Both the position numbers and the translations under genes were made by a program. The notes beneath the pieces were generated by a model, which had not been told where the DNA came from, ran no database searches, and worked only from the letters and a program-made list of their open reading frames with translations. A DNA stretch of 64,000 nucleotides, taken from the NCBI RefSeq assembly GCF_013155365.1, contig NZ_JABJRA010000010.1, forward strand, positions 166,388 to 230,387, in the 5' to 3' direction. Shown here one piece after another: positions 36,056 to 45,308 of the stretch. Position 1 is the first letter of the stretch; every line of letters starts with the position of its first letter. This DNA is from Nocardioides sp. zg-DK7169. Lineage in GTDB: Bacteria; Actinomycetota; Actinomycetes; Propionibacteriales; Nocardioidaceae.

Positions 36056-36808
36056 GTGAGTCCCGATCGCCGCGCAGACCCGCCCGCCGCCGCACTGGAG
36101 GCGCTGGCCGCGCTCGAGGGCGTCCCGAGCGCGTACGCCGCCGCCCGCGACGGCATCGACGTGATGCTGCGCGACCGCGGCCTGCGGCGCACCTCCCCGG
36201 AGACGACGGCCGAGTCGCTGCTGCGCGGCGCGCACGCCAGCGGCGTGCTCGAGGGCTCCACCTCGACCCTGGCCGAGGTCCGGGCCGGTGAGGGCGACGC
36301 GATCGCCGCGGACGCGGTGCGGGTCTCGGCGATGCTGCTCTCGGTCGTGCCGACGCTGCGCCAGGCCCCGCTCCAGGCGCTCGCGCGCGTGCACGCCGTG
36401 GCCGCCGGCGCCTCCCTGGCCGACGACCGCCTCGGCCGCCCGCGCGACCCGGAGTCGGCCCAGCGGCTGCGCCGGATCGCGGACCTGCTCACCGCCCGCA
36501 CCGAGGCGCCCGCGCTGCTCGTCGCCGCCGTGGTGCACGCCGAGCTGGCGACCGCGGCACCGTTCCCGTCCCACAACGGCATCGTGGCCCGCGCCGCGGA
36601 GCGGCTGGTCCTCGTCGCGCGCGGCGTCGACGAGAAGTCGCTGGTCGTGCCGGAGGCCGGCCACCTGGCCCTGCGCGCGGCGTACGAGTCCAACCTGCGC
36701 GGCTACGTCGACGGCGGCCGGGCCGGCGTGCACTCCTGGGTGCTGTACGCCGCGGAGGCGTACGCCGCGGGGGCCGAGGCCAGCCCGCTGCGCCGCGCCG
36801 CGGAGTAG
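36056..36808 (+). CDS. Degenerate Fic-fold protein
   Basis: A 250-aa protein with Fic architecture but broken catalytic residues. Residues 62-71 'SGVLEGSTST' match the N-terminal inhibitory helix ((S/T)xxxE(G/N)). Residues 160-179 'VHAELATAAPFPSHNGIVAR' align with the active loop (A-H-Y-x-F-E-A-I-H-P-F-x-[D/E]-G-N-G-R-x-x-R): the catalytic His is A168, D/E is S172, G is H173 and the first Arg is I176, while P169, F170, N174, G175 and R179 remain. Such proteins are often labelled 'oxidoreductase'. AMP transfer by the normal mechanism is unlikely. GTG 36056; divergent from the methyltransferase. Confidence 0.75.
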   Translation: MSPDRRADPPAAALEALAALEGVPSAYAAARDGIDVMLRDRGLRRTSPETTAESLLRGAHASGVLEGSTSTLAEVRAGEGDAIAADAVRVSAMLLSVVPTLRQAPLQALARVHAVAAGASLADDRLGRPRDPESAQRLRRIADLLTARTEAPALLVAAVVHAELATAAPFPSHNGIVARAAERLVLVARGVDEKSLVVPEAGHLALRAAYESNLRGYVDGGRAGVHSWVLYAAEAYAAGAEASPLRRAAE

Positions 36809-36821
36809 GCCCGGACATGCT

Positions 36822-36857
36822 GGTGGCGCCCGGTCCGTGAAGGATCCGAGCGCCACC
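36822..36857 (+). terminator. Terminator after Fic-like gene
   Basis: An 8-bp outer stem GGTGGCGC (36822-36829)/GCGCCACC (36850-36857) with further imperfect pairing inside (CGGTCC/GGATCCG). Confidence 0.5.
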
Positions 36858-37042
36858 GCTGACACGTGAGTCCGCCGGTTAACAGGCGTGCGCGCTCCAA
36901 CTGCTGCGTCCGGGTCCCGGATCGGTCAGCGCCCATGAGGAAGGGTAGGTCGCCGCGTGGGTTCCGCGGGTCACGTGTACGTGTGTGAACTTGTGAATCC
37001 CTGTCTACGCCGCTTCGCGCGCGGGTTCAAGGGTTGACTTCG

Positions 37043-37075
37043 CGGCCCGCCGGTGGGTGTGCACCCGGCGGGCCG
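37043..37075 (-). terminator. Terminator of the ssu-type operon
   Basis: CGGCCCGCCGG (37043-37053) pairs with the reverse complement ending at 37075, with a small bulge near the loop. It lies 6 bp past the binding-protein stop. The 185 bp between this and the previous hairpin hold no gene. Confidence 0.65.
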
Positions 37076-37081
37076 GCGACG

Positions 37082-38059
37082 TCACTCGACCAGACCGGGC
37101 TCCACGATCGAGGCGAAGTCGATCTCCTCGGGCAGCTCGCCGAGCTCGAGGAACAGGTCGGCGAGGGCCTGGGAGCGGGCGATGATCGCGTCGCTGACGG
37201 GGATCAGGTCGGAGGCCTTCTGCGCGGCGGCCACCGTCGTGGTGCTGGCCGGCAGGCCGGACTCGGCGGCCCACGCCTCGCCCCACGCGTCGGAGTTCTC
37301 CACCGCCCACTCGAAGCCCTGACCGAGGCGGTTCACGAAGTCGGCCACCAGCTCCCGGGTCTCGGGGTCCTCGAGCGCCTTGGTCGAGGCGATCTCGAAC
37401 TGGGTGCCGAACTCGTCGGGGCGCCCGCCGGTGATCGCGACCGCGTCCTCCTCCTGGATCGCCTGGGTCACGAACGGGTCCCAGACCACCCAGGCGTCGA
37501 CCGCGCCGGAGGTGAAGGCGGCGAAGCCGTCGGCGGGGGCGAGGTAGTTGGCGTCGATGTCCTCGAAGGTCAGGCCGACGCGGTCGAGCGCGTTGGCCAG
37601 CAGGCCGTGCGCCGACGTGCCCCGGCCGACCGCGACCCGCTTGCCCTCGAGGTCCTCGACCTCGGTGATGTCGGAGCCCTGGGGCACCAGGATCGAGTTC
37701 TCCTGGAAGTCGCGCTCCTGCACGGCCGCGACCACCTTGAAGTTGGCGCCGGAGGCGGCGCCGATGATCGGCGGGGCGCTGCCGACCCAGGCGACGTCGA
37801 TCTGGTCGGCGGACGCGGCCTCGACGAGCGGCGGGCCGGAGGTGAACTCCGCCCACTCGATCTCGTAGTCGAGGTCGTCGAGCAGACCGGACGTCTCCAG
37901 GACGGCGCGGATTCCGTCCTTCTGCACGCCGACCCGCAGCACCGGGCCGTCGCCGCTGCTGCTCTCGGCGTCCCCGCCGCATGCGGCGAGCGTGGAGAGG
38001 CTCAGGCCGAGGGCGGCGGCGAGGACCGCGGTGCGGCGGGCTCGGGTGAATCGGGACAT
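37082..38059 (-). CDS. ABC transporter substrate-binding lipoprotein (SsuA/NMT1 type)
   Basis: A 325-aa binding lipoprotein with lipobox 'LAAC' (C27). The NMT1/SsuA-like body has 'VLRVGVQKDGIRAVLETSGL', 'VDAWVVWDPFVTQAIQEEDA' and the early 'LEGKRVAVGRGTSAHGLL', typical of aliphatic sulfonate/taurine binding proteins. It is the last gene of the ssuC-ssuB-ssuA-like operon, 67 bp after the ATPase gene. The exact ligand is uncertain. Confidence 0.88.
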   Translation of the reverse strand: MSRFTRARRTAVLAAALGLSLSTLAACGGDAESSSGDGPVLRVGVQKDGIRAVLETSGLLDDLDYEIEWAEFTSGPPLVEAASADQIDVAWVGSAPPIIGAASGANFKVVAAVQERDFQENSILVPQGSDITEVEDLEGKRVAVGRGTSAHGLLANALDRVGLTFEDIDANYLAPADGFAAFTSGAVDAWVVWDPFVTQAIQEEDAVAITGGRPDEFGTQFEIASTKALEDPETRELVADFVNRLGQGFEWAVENSDAWGEAWAAESGLPASTTTVAAAQKASDLIPVSDAIIARSQALADLFLELGELPEEIDFASIVEPGLVE

Positions 38060-38126
38060 GGGTCTTCTCCTGTGGGGTGGGCGTCGTCGTACGACGGTGG
38101 TGCGGTCTGGTGCTGCCGGGCGGGAG

Positions 38127-38894
38127 TCAGCCCGGGACGGACTCGTCGCGTACGCCGAGCAGCGAGAGGAGCTCGACGCGGCGCGCGACGATCTCGGGGT
38201 GGTCGCGGCGGCGCGGCATCGGCAGGTCGAGGCGGGCGTCGTGGACCACGTCGCCGTGCTCCAGGACGAGCACCCGGTCGGCGAGCAGCAGCGCCTCCTC
38301 GACGTCGTGGGTGACCAGCAGGACGGCCGGCTGGTGGCGCTGGCACAGCGCCTGGACGAGCTGCTGGGCCGAGATCCGGGTCAGCGCGTCGAGCGCGCTG
38401 AACGGCTCGTCGAGCAGCAGCAGGTCGGGCTCGCGGACCAGCGCGCGGGCCAGGGCGACGCGCTGGCGCTGGCCACCGGAGAGCTCGCGGGGCCAGGCGT
38501 TCTCGCGGCCGGCGAGGCCGACCTCGGCGAGCATCTCGCGGCCGTGGGCCTCGGGGTCCTTGCCGCGGTGGCCCAGGACGACGTTCTCCAGCGCCCGGCG
38601 CCACGGGAACAGGCGCGGGTCCTGGAAGACGACCGCGGGTGCGGAGCCGGTGCGGATGTCCCCGGTGGCCCCGTCGTCGAGGCCGGCGAGGATCCGCAGC
38701 AGCGTGGACTTGCCGGAGCCGGAGTGGCCCAGCAGGGCCACGAACTCGCCCGGGGCGATGTCGAGGTCGATGCCGGAGAGGACCTCGGTGTCGCCGAAGG
38801 ACCGGCGTACGCCGCGGACCCGGACGACCGGGTCGGCGCCGGCGGAGGCCGCAGCGGGCCCGGTGGTGGTGGAGGTGAGACTGGTGGCGGTCAT
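38127..38894 (-). CDS. ssuB: ABC transporter ATPase (SsuB type)
   Basis: A 255-aa importer ATPase. Walker A 'LGHSGSGKSTLLRILAG', Q-loop 'VVFQDPRLFPWRRALEN', signature 'LSGGQRQRVALARAL', Walker B 'LLLLDEPFSALD' and H-loop 'VTHDVEEAL' are all present. The Q-loop wording is typical of the SsuB/TauB group. ATG 38894 overlaps the permease stop (ATGA). Confidence 0.92.
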   Translation of the reverse strand: MTATSLTSTTTGPAAASAGADPVVRVRGVRRSFGDTEVLSGIDLDIAPGEFVALLGHSGSGKSTLLRILAGLDDGATGDIRTGSAPAVVFQDPRLFPWRRALENVVLGHRGKDPEAHGREMLAEVGLAGRENAWPRELSGGQRQRVALARALVREPDLLLLDEPFSALDALTRISAQQLVQALCQRHQPAVLLVTHDVEEALLLADRVLVLEHGDVVHDARLDLPMPRRRDHPEIVARRVELLSLLGVRDESVPG

Positions 38895-39751
38895 GCGCGG
38901 ACCCCTTCGTCGCGCCAGCGCAGCGCGCGGCGTTCGAGGACCCTGACGACCAGGTCGGTCAGCAGGCCCAGGACGGCGTAGCAGAGCAGGCCCACGACGA
39001 TCACGTCGGTGCGCAGGAAGTCGCGGGCGTTGTTGATCAGGTAGCCCAGGCCGGCGCCGGCGTTGATCTGCTCGGCGACGATCAGCGCGAGCCAGGCGAC
39101 GCCGAGGGACTGGCGCAGGCCGACGAGCGCACCGGGCAGCACCGCGGGCAGGACCAGGTGGCGGGCCTGCTCCCAGCGGGTCAGGCGCAGCGAGATCGCC
39201 GCCTCCTTGAGGTCCGGGTCCACGTTGCGCAGCGCGGCGACCAGGTTGAGGTAGAGCGGGACCACCACGCCGAGGGCGACGAGGTAGATCTTCGGCTCCT
39301 CCTTGATCCCGAACCAGACGATGAACAGCGGGATCAGGCCGAAGAGCGGCAGCATCCGCACCATCTGCATCAGCGGGTCGATCAGCGCGTCCCCGAGGCG
39401 CGAGAGGCCCACGGCGAGGCCGAGGACGACGGCGGCGATCGCCCCGAGCAGGAAGCCGAGCGCGGCCCGGCGCGTGGAGACCCCGAGCGCCTCCATCAGC
39501 GCGCCGTCGCGGTAGAGCTCAGCGGTGGTGGAGGCCAGCTCCCGCGGGGAGGGCAGCACGTCGGGGTCCAACAGGCCGGTGGAGGAGGCCACCTGCCACA
39601 GCGCCACCAGCAGCACCGGGCTGACCCAGCGCAGGGCGGCGCGGCCGACGCCCTCGATCCGGCGGCGGTTCGCGGTCGGCGGGCCCCCCGTGGGCTGGCC
39701 GGGCCCCGTGGCGGCGACGCCGGGGGCGGGTCCGAGAGTCAAAGCAGTCAC
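38891..39751 (-). CDS. ssuC: ABC transporter permease (SsuC type)
   Basis: A 286-aa permease with six TM segments and the cytoplasmic coupling loop 'DLKEAAISLRLTRWEQARHL' then 'VLPAVLPGALVGLRQSLGVA' (EAA motif). GTG 39751 lacks a strong ribosome site and lies about 8 bp from a TATATT -10-like box, so its mRNA may be nearly leaderless. It is the first gene of the importer operon. Confidence 0.9.
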   Translation of the reverse strand: MTALTLGPAPGVAATGPGQPTGGPPTANRRRIEGVGRAALRWVSPVLLVALWQVASSTGLLDPDVLPSPRELASTTAELYRDGALMEALGVSTRRAALGFLLGAIAAVVLGLAVGLSRLGDALIDPLMQMVRMLPLFGLIPLFIVWFGIKEEPKIYLVALGVVVPLYLNLVAALRNVDPDLKEAAISLRLTRWEQARHLVLPAVLPGALVGLRQSLGVAWLALIVAEQINAGAGLGYLINNARDFLRTDVIVVGLLCYAVLGLLTDLVVRVLERRALRWRDEGVRA

Positions 39752-39756
39752 AAGCC

Positions 39757-39800
39757 ATGAATATAACCAATCTGATACAGATACTGTGTACGTATCGAGG
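39757..39800 (-). promoter_or_regulatory. AT-rich promoter/operator before the importer operon
   Basis: An unusually AT-rich island for this genome. It holds the palindrome ATCTGATACAGAT (39770-39782) and, on the minus strand, TATATT (about 39761-39766) as a -10-like box, plus an ATAC...GTAT pair (39781-39795). It probably contains the operon promoter and a repressor/activator site. The remaining bases to 39889 show nothing else. Confidence 0.5.
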
Positions 39801-39889
39801 ACTGGTCAGGGCGTGTCGGGACCGCCGGCGGCGCCGGGGGCGTCGGGCCGGGGCGTCGGGCCGGCGCCGGGAGAGGGAGCGGCGGCGGG

Positions 39890-40687
39890 TCAGGCGCCGA
39901 TGCGGCGCCGGCGGGCGTTGGCCCACAGGGCGCCGCCGACCGCGACCACGCCGCTGACCGCGAGCGCGGCGAGGGCCGGCTTGACCGGGGGCAGCACCCG
40001 GCTGCGCAGGGTCACCGGCCGGTTGAAGGTGAGGACCGGCCAGCCGCGCTCGGTGGCGATCCGGCGCAGCTCGCGGTCGGGGTTCACGGCGTACGCGTGC
40101 CCGACCGCCTCCAGCATCGGGACGTCGGTCACCGAGTCGCTGTAGGCGAAGCACTCGGCCAGGTCGTAGCCGTGCTCCGCGGCCAGGTCGCGGATCGCCC
40201 GCGCCTTCTCCTCGGCGTAGGCGTAGAAGGCGATCTCGCCGGTGTACTTGCCGTCCTCGACCTCCAGGCGGGTCGCGACGACGGTGTCGGCGCCCAGCAG
40301 CTGGCCGATCGGCTCGACCACCTCAGCGCCGGAGGCGGAGACGATGACCACGTCGCGCCCGGCGGCGTGGTGCTCCTCGATCAGCGAGACCGCCTCGTCG
40401 TAGACCAGCGGGTCCACGATCGTGTGCAGCGTCTCGGCGACGATCTCCTTGACCGTCGCGACGTCCCACCCGGCGCTCAGCTGGGAGAGGAACTGCCGCA
40501 TCTTCTCCATCTGGTCGTGGTCGGCGCCGCCCACGAGGTAGACGAACTGGGCGTACGCCGAGCGCAGCACCGCGCCGCGGGAGATCAGCCCACCCGCCTG
40601 GAACGGCTTGCTGAACGCGAGCGTGCTCGACTTGGCGATGATCGTCTTGTCGAGGTCGAAGAAGGCCGCGGCCCGGCTGGTCGCCAT
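39890..40687 (-). CDS. HAD-IB family phosphatase with C-terminal TM
   Basis: A 265-aa HAD hydrolase of the SerB-like IB subfamily. Motif I 'AFFDLDKTIIAKSS' has nucleophile D11 and acid D13; motif II is 'VIVSASGAEV'; motif III/IV is 'CFAYSDSVTDVPMLEAVG'. A C-terminal TM (about 238-256) is followed by RRRR. It matches the actinobacterial HAD gene divergent from ssd/tad (Rv3661 in M. tuberculosis, from memory). The substrate is not settled. Confidence 0.92.
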   Translation of the reverse strand: MATSRAAAFFDLDKTIIAKSSTLAFSKPFQAGGLISRGAVLRSAYAQFVYLVGGADHDQMEKMRQFLSQLSAGWDVATVKEIVAETLHTIVDPLVYDEAVSLIEEHHAAGRDVVIVSASGAEVVEPIGQLLGADTVVATRLEVEDGKYTGEIAFYAYAEEKARAIRDLAAEHGYDLAECFAYSDSVTDVPMLEAVGHAYAVNPDRELRRIATERGWPVLTFNRPVTLRSRVLPPVKPALAALAVSGVVAVGGALWANARRRRIGA

Positions 40688-40818
40688 GTCCCCATCGTAG
40701 GGACTGCGCCGAGGAGACGGGCCGAGTCGTGCGCACAGGCGGGATCCGGGGGCCGCCCGTCCACAGCCCGGCGTCCGCCCGGCCGGGCGCGGGGACCGGC
40801 CGGGGGAGCCTCGCAGCC

Positions 40819-41865
40819 ATGAGCGTCCCCCTCTTCGTCACCGCCGACCCGCAGCTGCGCGAGGAGCTGTTCCGGCTCGCGGCCGCGGCCGGGATCAGCC
40901 CCGACCACGCCGGCGACGCGGCGTCCGCGCTGCGTCGCTGGTCCACCGCCCCGCTGGTGCTCCTGGGCGCCGACCTCGCCGAGGAGCTGGCCCGCCTCGG
41001 GCCGGCGCGGCGCGGCGGCGTCCACGTCGTGACCTGGGGGCGACCGCCCGACGAGCTGTTCCGCACCGCGCTGGCCGTGGGCGCGGAGAACGTCGCCGAG
41101 CTGCCGCGGTCCGACACCTGGGTCACCGAGGCGCTGACCGACCTCGGGGAGACCGGCCGGCCGCGCGGCACGATGGTCGGGGTGATCGGCGGCTCCGGGG
41201 GTGCGGGGGCGACGACGTTCGCGTGCGCCCTGGCCCAGGTCGCCGCCCGGCGCGGCCCGGTGGTGGTCGTCGACGCCGACCCGCTCGGTCCCGGAGCGGA
41301 CCGGGTGCTCGGCCTGGAGGACCGCGACGGCATCCGCTGGGACGCCCTGTGCCAGACCACCGGGCGGCTCAGCGCCCGGTCGCTGCGCGAGGCGCTGCCC
41401 CGGCGCGAGGGGCTGGGCGTGCTCACCTGGCACGCCGGGACGCAGGGCCCGCTGCCCGCCTTCGCCGTACGTGAGGCGGTCTCCGCCGCCCAGCGCGGCC
41501 ACGCCACGGTCGTCGTCGATCTGCCGCGGACGCTCGACGCGCTGGTCGAGGAGGTCTGCGCCCGCTGCGACCTGGTGCTCGTCGTGGTCACGCCGACCGT
41601 GGTCGGGCTGGCCTCCGCTGCGCGGCTGTGCGGGCGGTTCCCGGAGCGCTCCGCGCTGCGCCTGGTGGTGCGCGGCGGCGGCATGGACCCGCACCAGGTG
41701 ACCCGGGTGACGGGGGTCCCGGTGCTCACCACGATGGCGGAGCAGCGCGGCCTCGCCGAGGCCATCGACCTCGGCCTGGGGCCGGTGCGCTCGCGGCGCG
41801 GCCCGCTGGGCCGCGCCGCCGCCGACGTGCTGGCCCGGCTCTCGCTCACCACGGCGGCCGCGTGA
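40819..41865 (+). CDS. ssd: Septum-site/CpaE-like protein Ssd
   Basis: A 348-aa MinD/CpaE-type protein. An N-terminal receiver-like domain (about 1-110) is followed by a deviant Walker A 'VIGGSGGAGATTFACALAQV' that lacks the usual KGGxGKT lysines, and by 'VVVVDADPLGPGADRVLG'. Rv3660c (Ssd) of M. tuberculosis has the same plan and is linked to septation; CpaE homologues localise Tad pili. GTGA overlap with tadA. First gene of the Tad operon. Confidence 0.92.
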   Translation: MSVPLFVTADPQLREELFRLAAAAGISPDHAGDAASALRRWSTAPLVLLGADLAEELARLGPARRGGVHVVTWGRPPDELFRTALAVGAENVAELPRSDTWVTEALTDLGETGRPRGTMVGVIGGSGGAGATTFACALAQVAARRGPVVVVDADPLGPGADRVLGLEDRDGIRWDALCQTTGRLSARSLREALPRREGLGVLTWHAGTQGPLPAFAVREAVSAAQRGHATVVVDLPRTLDALVEEVCARCDLVLVVVTPTVVGLASAARLCGRFPERSALRLVVRGGGMDPHQVTRVTGVPVLTTMAEQRGLAEAIDLGLGPVRSRRGPLGRAAADVLARLSLTTAAA

Positions 41866-43040
41866 GCGCGCTGCCGGCCGGGCCGGGAGGAAGCGACGCC
41901 GACGTCGACCGGGTGCGTGACCGGCTCGCCGCGCGGCCCGGGGAGCTCACGCCGCACCGGGTGGCCGAGGCGCTGCGCGAGACCGGGCGCCCGGTGGGGG
42001 ACGCGACGGTCCTCGCGGTCTATGAGTCGCTGCGCCGCGACGTCGTCGGCGCCGGGCCGCTCGAGCCGCTGCTGCGCCTGCCCGGCGTCACCGACGTGCT
42101 GGTCAACGGCCCCGAGGAGGTCCACCTGGACCGCGGCGACGGCCTCGAGCGCACCGCCGTCACCTTCCCCGACGATGCCGCGGTGCGCCGCCTGGCCCAG
42201 CGCCTCGCCGCGGCCGCGGGTCGCCGCCTCGACGACGCCACGCCGTACGCCGACGTGCGGCTGGCCGACGGCACCCGCTTCCACGCGGTGCTGGCCCCCG
42301 TCTCGCGCCCGGGCACCGTCATCTCGCTGCGGGTGCCCCGGCGCGAGCACTTCTCGCTCGACGAGCTGGTCGCGCGCGGCGCGCTGAGCCCGGAGGGCGG
42401 GCGGCTGCTGATGGCCGTGGTGGCGGCGCGCCTGGCGTTCCTGGTGAGCGGCGGCACCGGCACCGGCAAGACCACGCTGCTCGCGGCCCTGCTCTCCGCG
42501 GTGCCCGCGGACGAGCGGCTGGTGCTGGTGGAGGACTCCTCCGAGCTGCGCCCCGCGCACCCGCACGTGGTCGGGCTCGAGGGCCGGCCGGCCAACGTCG
42601 AGGGCGCCGGCGCGATCGAGGTGCGCACGCTGGTGCGCCAGGCGCTGCGGATGCGCCCGGACCGGTTGGTGGTCGGGGAGGTGCGCGGTGGCGAGGTGGT
42701 CGACCTGCTCGCCGCGCTCAACACCGGCCACGAGGGCGGCTGCGGCACCCTGCACGCCAACTCCGCCGCCGACGTCCCGGCGCGCGTGGAGGCGCTCGCC
42801 CTCGCGGCTGGGCTGGACCGGGCCGCCGCCCACGGCCAGCTCGCCTCCGGGATCGACCTGGTGCTCCACCTGGTGCGCGGGCGCGACGGCGTACGCCGGC
42901 TGCGGGAGGCGGCGGTCCCGCGGCGCGAGCGGGACGGGCTGGTGGTGATGGAGACCGCGGTGCGTTTCGACCCCGACGGCCGGTCGCGCACCGGGCCCGG
43001 GGCCGACCGGCTCGGCGTGCTGCTGGAGCGGGCGCCGTGA
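41862..43040 (+). CDS. tadA: TadA/CpaF secretion ATPase
   Basis: A 392-aa type II/IV secretion ATPase powering Tad pilus assembly. Walker A is '[17 protein letters not shown]', the Asp box '[13 protein letters not shown]', Walker B '[20 protein letters not shown]' and His box '[14 protein letters not shown]'. GTG 41862; overlaps both neighbours by 4 bases. Confidence 0.95.
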   Translation: MSALPAGPGGSDADVDRVRDRLAARPGELTPHRVAEALRETGRPVGDATVLAVYESLRRDVVGAGPLEPLLRLPGVTDVLVNGPEEVHLDRGDGLERTAVTFPDDAAVRRLAQRLAAAAGRRLDDATPYADVRLADGTRFHAVLAPVSRPGTVISLRVPRREHFSLDELVARGALSPEGGRLLMAVVAARLAFLVSGGTGTGKTTLLAALLSAVPADERLVLVEDSSELRPAHPHVVGLEGRPANVEGAGAIEVRTLVRQALRMRPDRLVVGEVRGGEVVDLLAALNTGHEGGCGTLHANSAADVPARVEALALAAGLDRAAAHGQLASGIDLVLHLVRGRDGVRRLREAAVPRRERDGLVVMETAVRFDPDGRSRTGPGADRLGVLLERAP

Positions 43041-43819
43041 GCGCGGCGGCGCTGGTGGCGAGCGGCTGCGCGGCCCTGGCGGCGGCGCTGCTGCTCGGCC
43101 CGGGGCCCGGCGCACGCGCGCCGGCACGGCGGCGGGGACTGCGGGTGCTCGGGCCGGTCGGCGCCTTCGTGGCCGCCGTCGTGGTGATCGACGCGTCCGC
43201 GCGGTGGGTGGCGCTCGGCGCGGTCGCGCTGTGCTGCGCGGGCGGTGGCGTGGCGCTGTGGCGCCGCCGCCGGGAACGGCTGGCGGCGGCCGGCACCGCA
43301 CGCCGGGTGCTGGAGTCGTGCGAGCAGCTGGCCGCCGAGCTCAGCGTCGGGCAGCCGCCCGGGCGCGCCCTGGAGCGGGCGGGGGAGTCGTGGCCGGTGC
43401 TGGCCCCGGTCGCCGAGGCGTTCCGGGTGGGCGCCGACGTGCCGCGGGCGCTGCGGGTCGCCGCCGGCGCCCCCGGGGCGGGTGAGCTGCGCCTGGTCGC
43501 CGCGGCCTGGCAGGTCTCCCAGCGGACCGGACAGGGCCTCGCCGACGCCGTCGACCGGGTCGCCGCAGGGCTGCGCGCCGCCCAGGGCACCCGCCGGGTC
43601 GTCGACGGCGAGCTGGCCTCGGCGCGGGCCACCGCCCGCCTGGTCGCGGGGCTGCCGGTGCTGGCGCTGGCGATGGGCTCGGGTGCCGGCGGCGACCCGG
43701 TCGGCTTCCTGCTCGCGCACCCCGTCGGCATCGCGTGCCTCGCGGGAGGCCTCGGGTTCGGCTTCCTCGGCCTGTGGTGGATCGAGGCGATCGCGCGCGA
43801 CGTGGACCGGGCCCGCTGA
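43037..43819 (+). CDS. tadB: TadB-like type II secretion F protein
   Basis: A 260-aa integral membrane platform protein. TM segments near the N-terminus (about 34-70) and C-terminus (about 200-255) flank a T2SSF domain with '[20 protein letters not shown]' and '[20 protein letters not shown]'. GTG 43037; the next gene begins 2 nt after its stop. Confidence 0.9.
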   Translation: MSAAALVASGCAALAAALLLGPGPGARAPARRRGLRVLGPVGAFVAAVVVIDASARWVALGAVALCCAGGGVALWRRRRERLAAAGTARRVLESCEQLAAELSVGQPPGRALERAGESWPVLAPVAEAFRVGADVPRALRVAAGAPGAGELRLVAAAWQVSQRTGQGLADAVDRVAAGLRAAQGTRRVVDGELASARATARLVAGLPVLALAMGSGAGGDPVGFLLAHPVGIACLAGGLGFGFLGLWWIEAIARDVDRAR

Positions 43820-43821
43820 CC

Positions 43822-44574
43822 ATGGGCGCCGCCGTCCTCCTCGCCGCCCTGGCCGCCGCCGGCGCCGTCGCCCTGGCGCTGCCCTCGCGTGGCGTCCGGC
43901 TGCCCGTCCCGGCCGCGGGCGCCCCGGCCGCGGATCCGGTCACCGCTGGGTCCTCAGGGGCGCCGCCCGACGGCTGGATGCTGCGCTGGCGCCCGCTGTG
44001 GTGCCTGCTGGTCGGCGCCGCCGCGGCGGTCTTCGTCGGGGGTTCCGCCGGGCCGGTGGCCGGCGCCGCCGGTGCCGCGGCGACCTGGGTGGGGATCGCC
44101 CGCGCGGAGCCGCCGGCGCGGCGCCGCGCACGGGAGGCGGTGCTCGCGGACCTGCCGCACGTCGTCAGCCTGCTCGGGGCGGCGCTGCGCTCGGGCACGC
44201 CCCCGGACGCCGCCGTCGCGGCGGTCTGCGCGGCGCTGCCCGGCGCGGCCGCCGACCGGCTCGCCCCGGTCTCCGCCCGGCTGGCCCTCGGCGTCGAACC
44301 GGTCGCGGTGTGGCAGTCGCTGGCCGAGGACCCCGAGCTCGCCCCGCTGGGTCGCGCGATGGCGCGGGCCCAGTCGACCGGGGCGCCGGTCGTGCGCTCG
44401 GTCGAGCGGCTCGCCGACGAGCTCGCGGCCTCCGCCCGGGCCGCCGTGGAGGACCGCGCCCGCGCGGTCGGGGTGCGCGCCGCGCTGCCGCTCGGGCTGT
44501 GCCTGCTGCCGGCCTTCGTGCTGGTCGGCATCGTGCCGCTCGTCGCCGGGCTGCTCGGCACCCTGGGCCTGTGA
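43822..44574 (+). CDS. tadC: TadC-like type II secretion F protein
   Basis: A 250-aa second platform protein with a T2SSF domain ('LPHVVSLLGAALRSGTPPDA', 'MARAQSTGAPVVRSVERLAD') and two C-terminal TMs. About 150 bp without a gene separate it from the pilin-like gene, so the structural subunits may have their own expression control. Confidence 0.88.
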   Translation: MGAAVLLAALAAAGAVALALPSRGVRLPVPAAGAPAADPVTAGSSGAPPDGWMLRWRPLWCLLVGAAAAVFVGGSAGPVAGAAGAAATWVGIARAEPPARRRAREAVLADLPHVVSLLGAALRSGTPPDAAVAAVCAALPGAAADRLAPVSARLALGVEPVAVWQSLAEDPELAPLGRAMARAQSTGAPVVRSVERLADELAASARAAVEDRARAVGVRAALPLGLCLLPAFVLVGIVPLVAGLLGTLGL

Positions 44575-44727
44575 GGCCCGCGCCCGGCGCGCCGGGCCAC
44601 CAGTCGTCCACCGTCGGCCCGCCCGCACCGGACTCCACAGCGGCCCACCCGGTCCCCTCCGTCGGGCCTCTCGCGTCCGCAGGCTCGGGTCACGAGGCCA
44701 CGCCCGTGGCCGCCGAAGGAGGAGCCC

Positions 44728-44919
44728 ATGCGACACCTGCGCAACCACCCCGCACCCCCGAGCGACGAGCGGGGCATCACCACCGCCGAGTACGCCGTCG
44801 GCACGGCCGCCGGCGCCGGCCTGGCCGGCCTGCTCTACAAGCTGCTCACCGGTGGCTTCGGCGACCGGCTGCTGAAGACCCTGTTCGATCACGTGCTCGG
44901 GCTGCTGGGCATCGGATGA
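44728..44919 (+). CDS. Flp pilin-like DUF4244 protein
   Basis: A 63-aa protein with prepilin-type motif 'RGITTAEYAVGTAAGAGLAG': cleavage would follow the Gly, leaving the conserved Glu at +5 and a hydrophobic pilin helix. It is the likely Tad pilus subunit. It has a strong GAAGGAGGA site and an ATGA overlap with tadE. No prepilin peptidase gene is in the window. Confidence 0.9.
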   Translation: MRHLRNHPAPPSDERGITTAEYAVGTAAGAGLAGLLYKLLTGGFGDRLLKTLFDHVLGLLGIG

Positions 44920-45308
44920 GGACGGCCGGCTCCCGGTGGCCGCGCCGTCCCGGGCGTGGCGACCGCGGCGCGGCCACCGCGGAGCTGGCGCTGGTGCTGC
45001 CGATCCTGGTGGCCGTCACTATCGGCCTGGTCTGGCTGCTCTCGGCCGGGGTGGCCCAGGTGCGGGCGGTGGACGCGGCGCGCGAGACCGCGCGGATGGC
45101 GGCCCGCGGGGACAGCGACGCCGAGGCGCTCGCCCGCGGACGGGAGGTGGCGTTCGAGGGGAGCGAGGTGACCTTGGCCCGGGGCGGCGGCGAGGTGCGC
45201 GCGGTGGTGCGGGGCACCGTGCACGGCCCGGGCGGCCTGTTCGGGGCACTGCCCGGCATCCGGGTGCACGCCGAGGCGGTCGCCGTCGACGAGGGGGCGC
45301 CGCCATGA
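44916..45308 (+). CDS. tadE: TadE-like pseudopilin
   Basis: A 130-aa protein with 'RGAATAELALVLPILVAVTI' near the N-terminus, the TadE-like processing site and TM, then an extracytoplasmic part with 'AVDAARETARMAARGD'. ATG 44916 overlaps the pilin stop. Confidence 0.9.
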   Translation: MRTAGSRWPRRPGRGDRGAATAELALVLPILVAVTIGLVWLLSAGVAQVRAVDAARETARMAARGDSDAEALARGREVAFEGSEVTLARGGGEVRAVVRGTVHGPGGLFGALPGIRVHAEAVAVDEGAPP

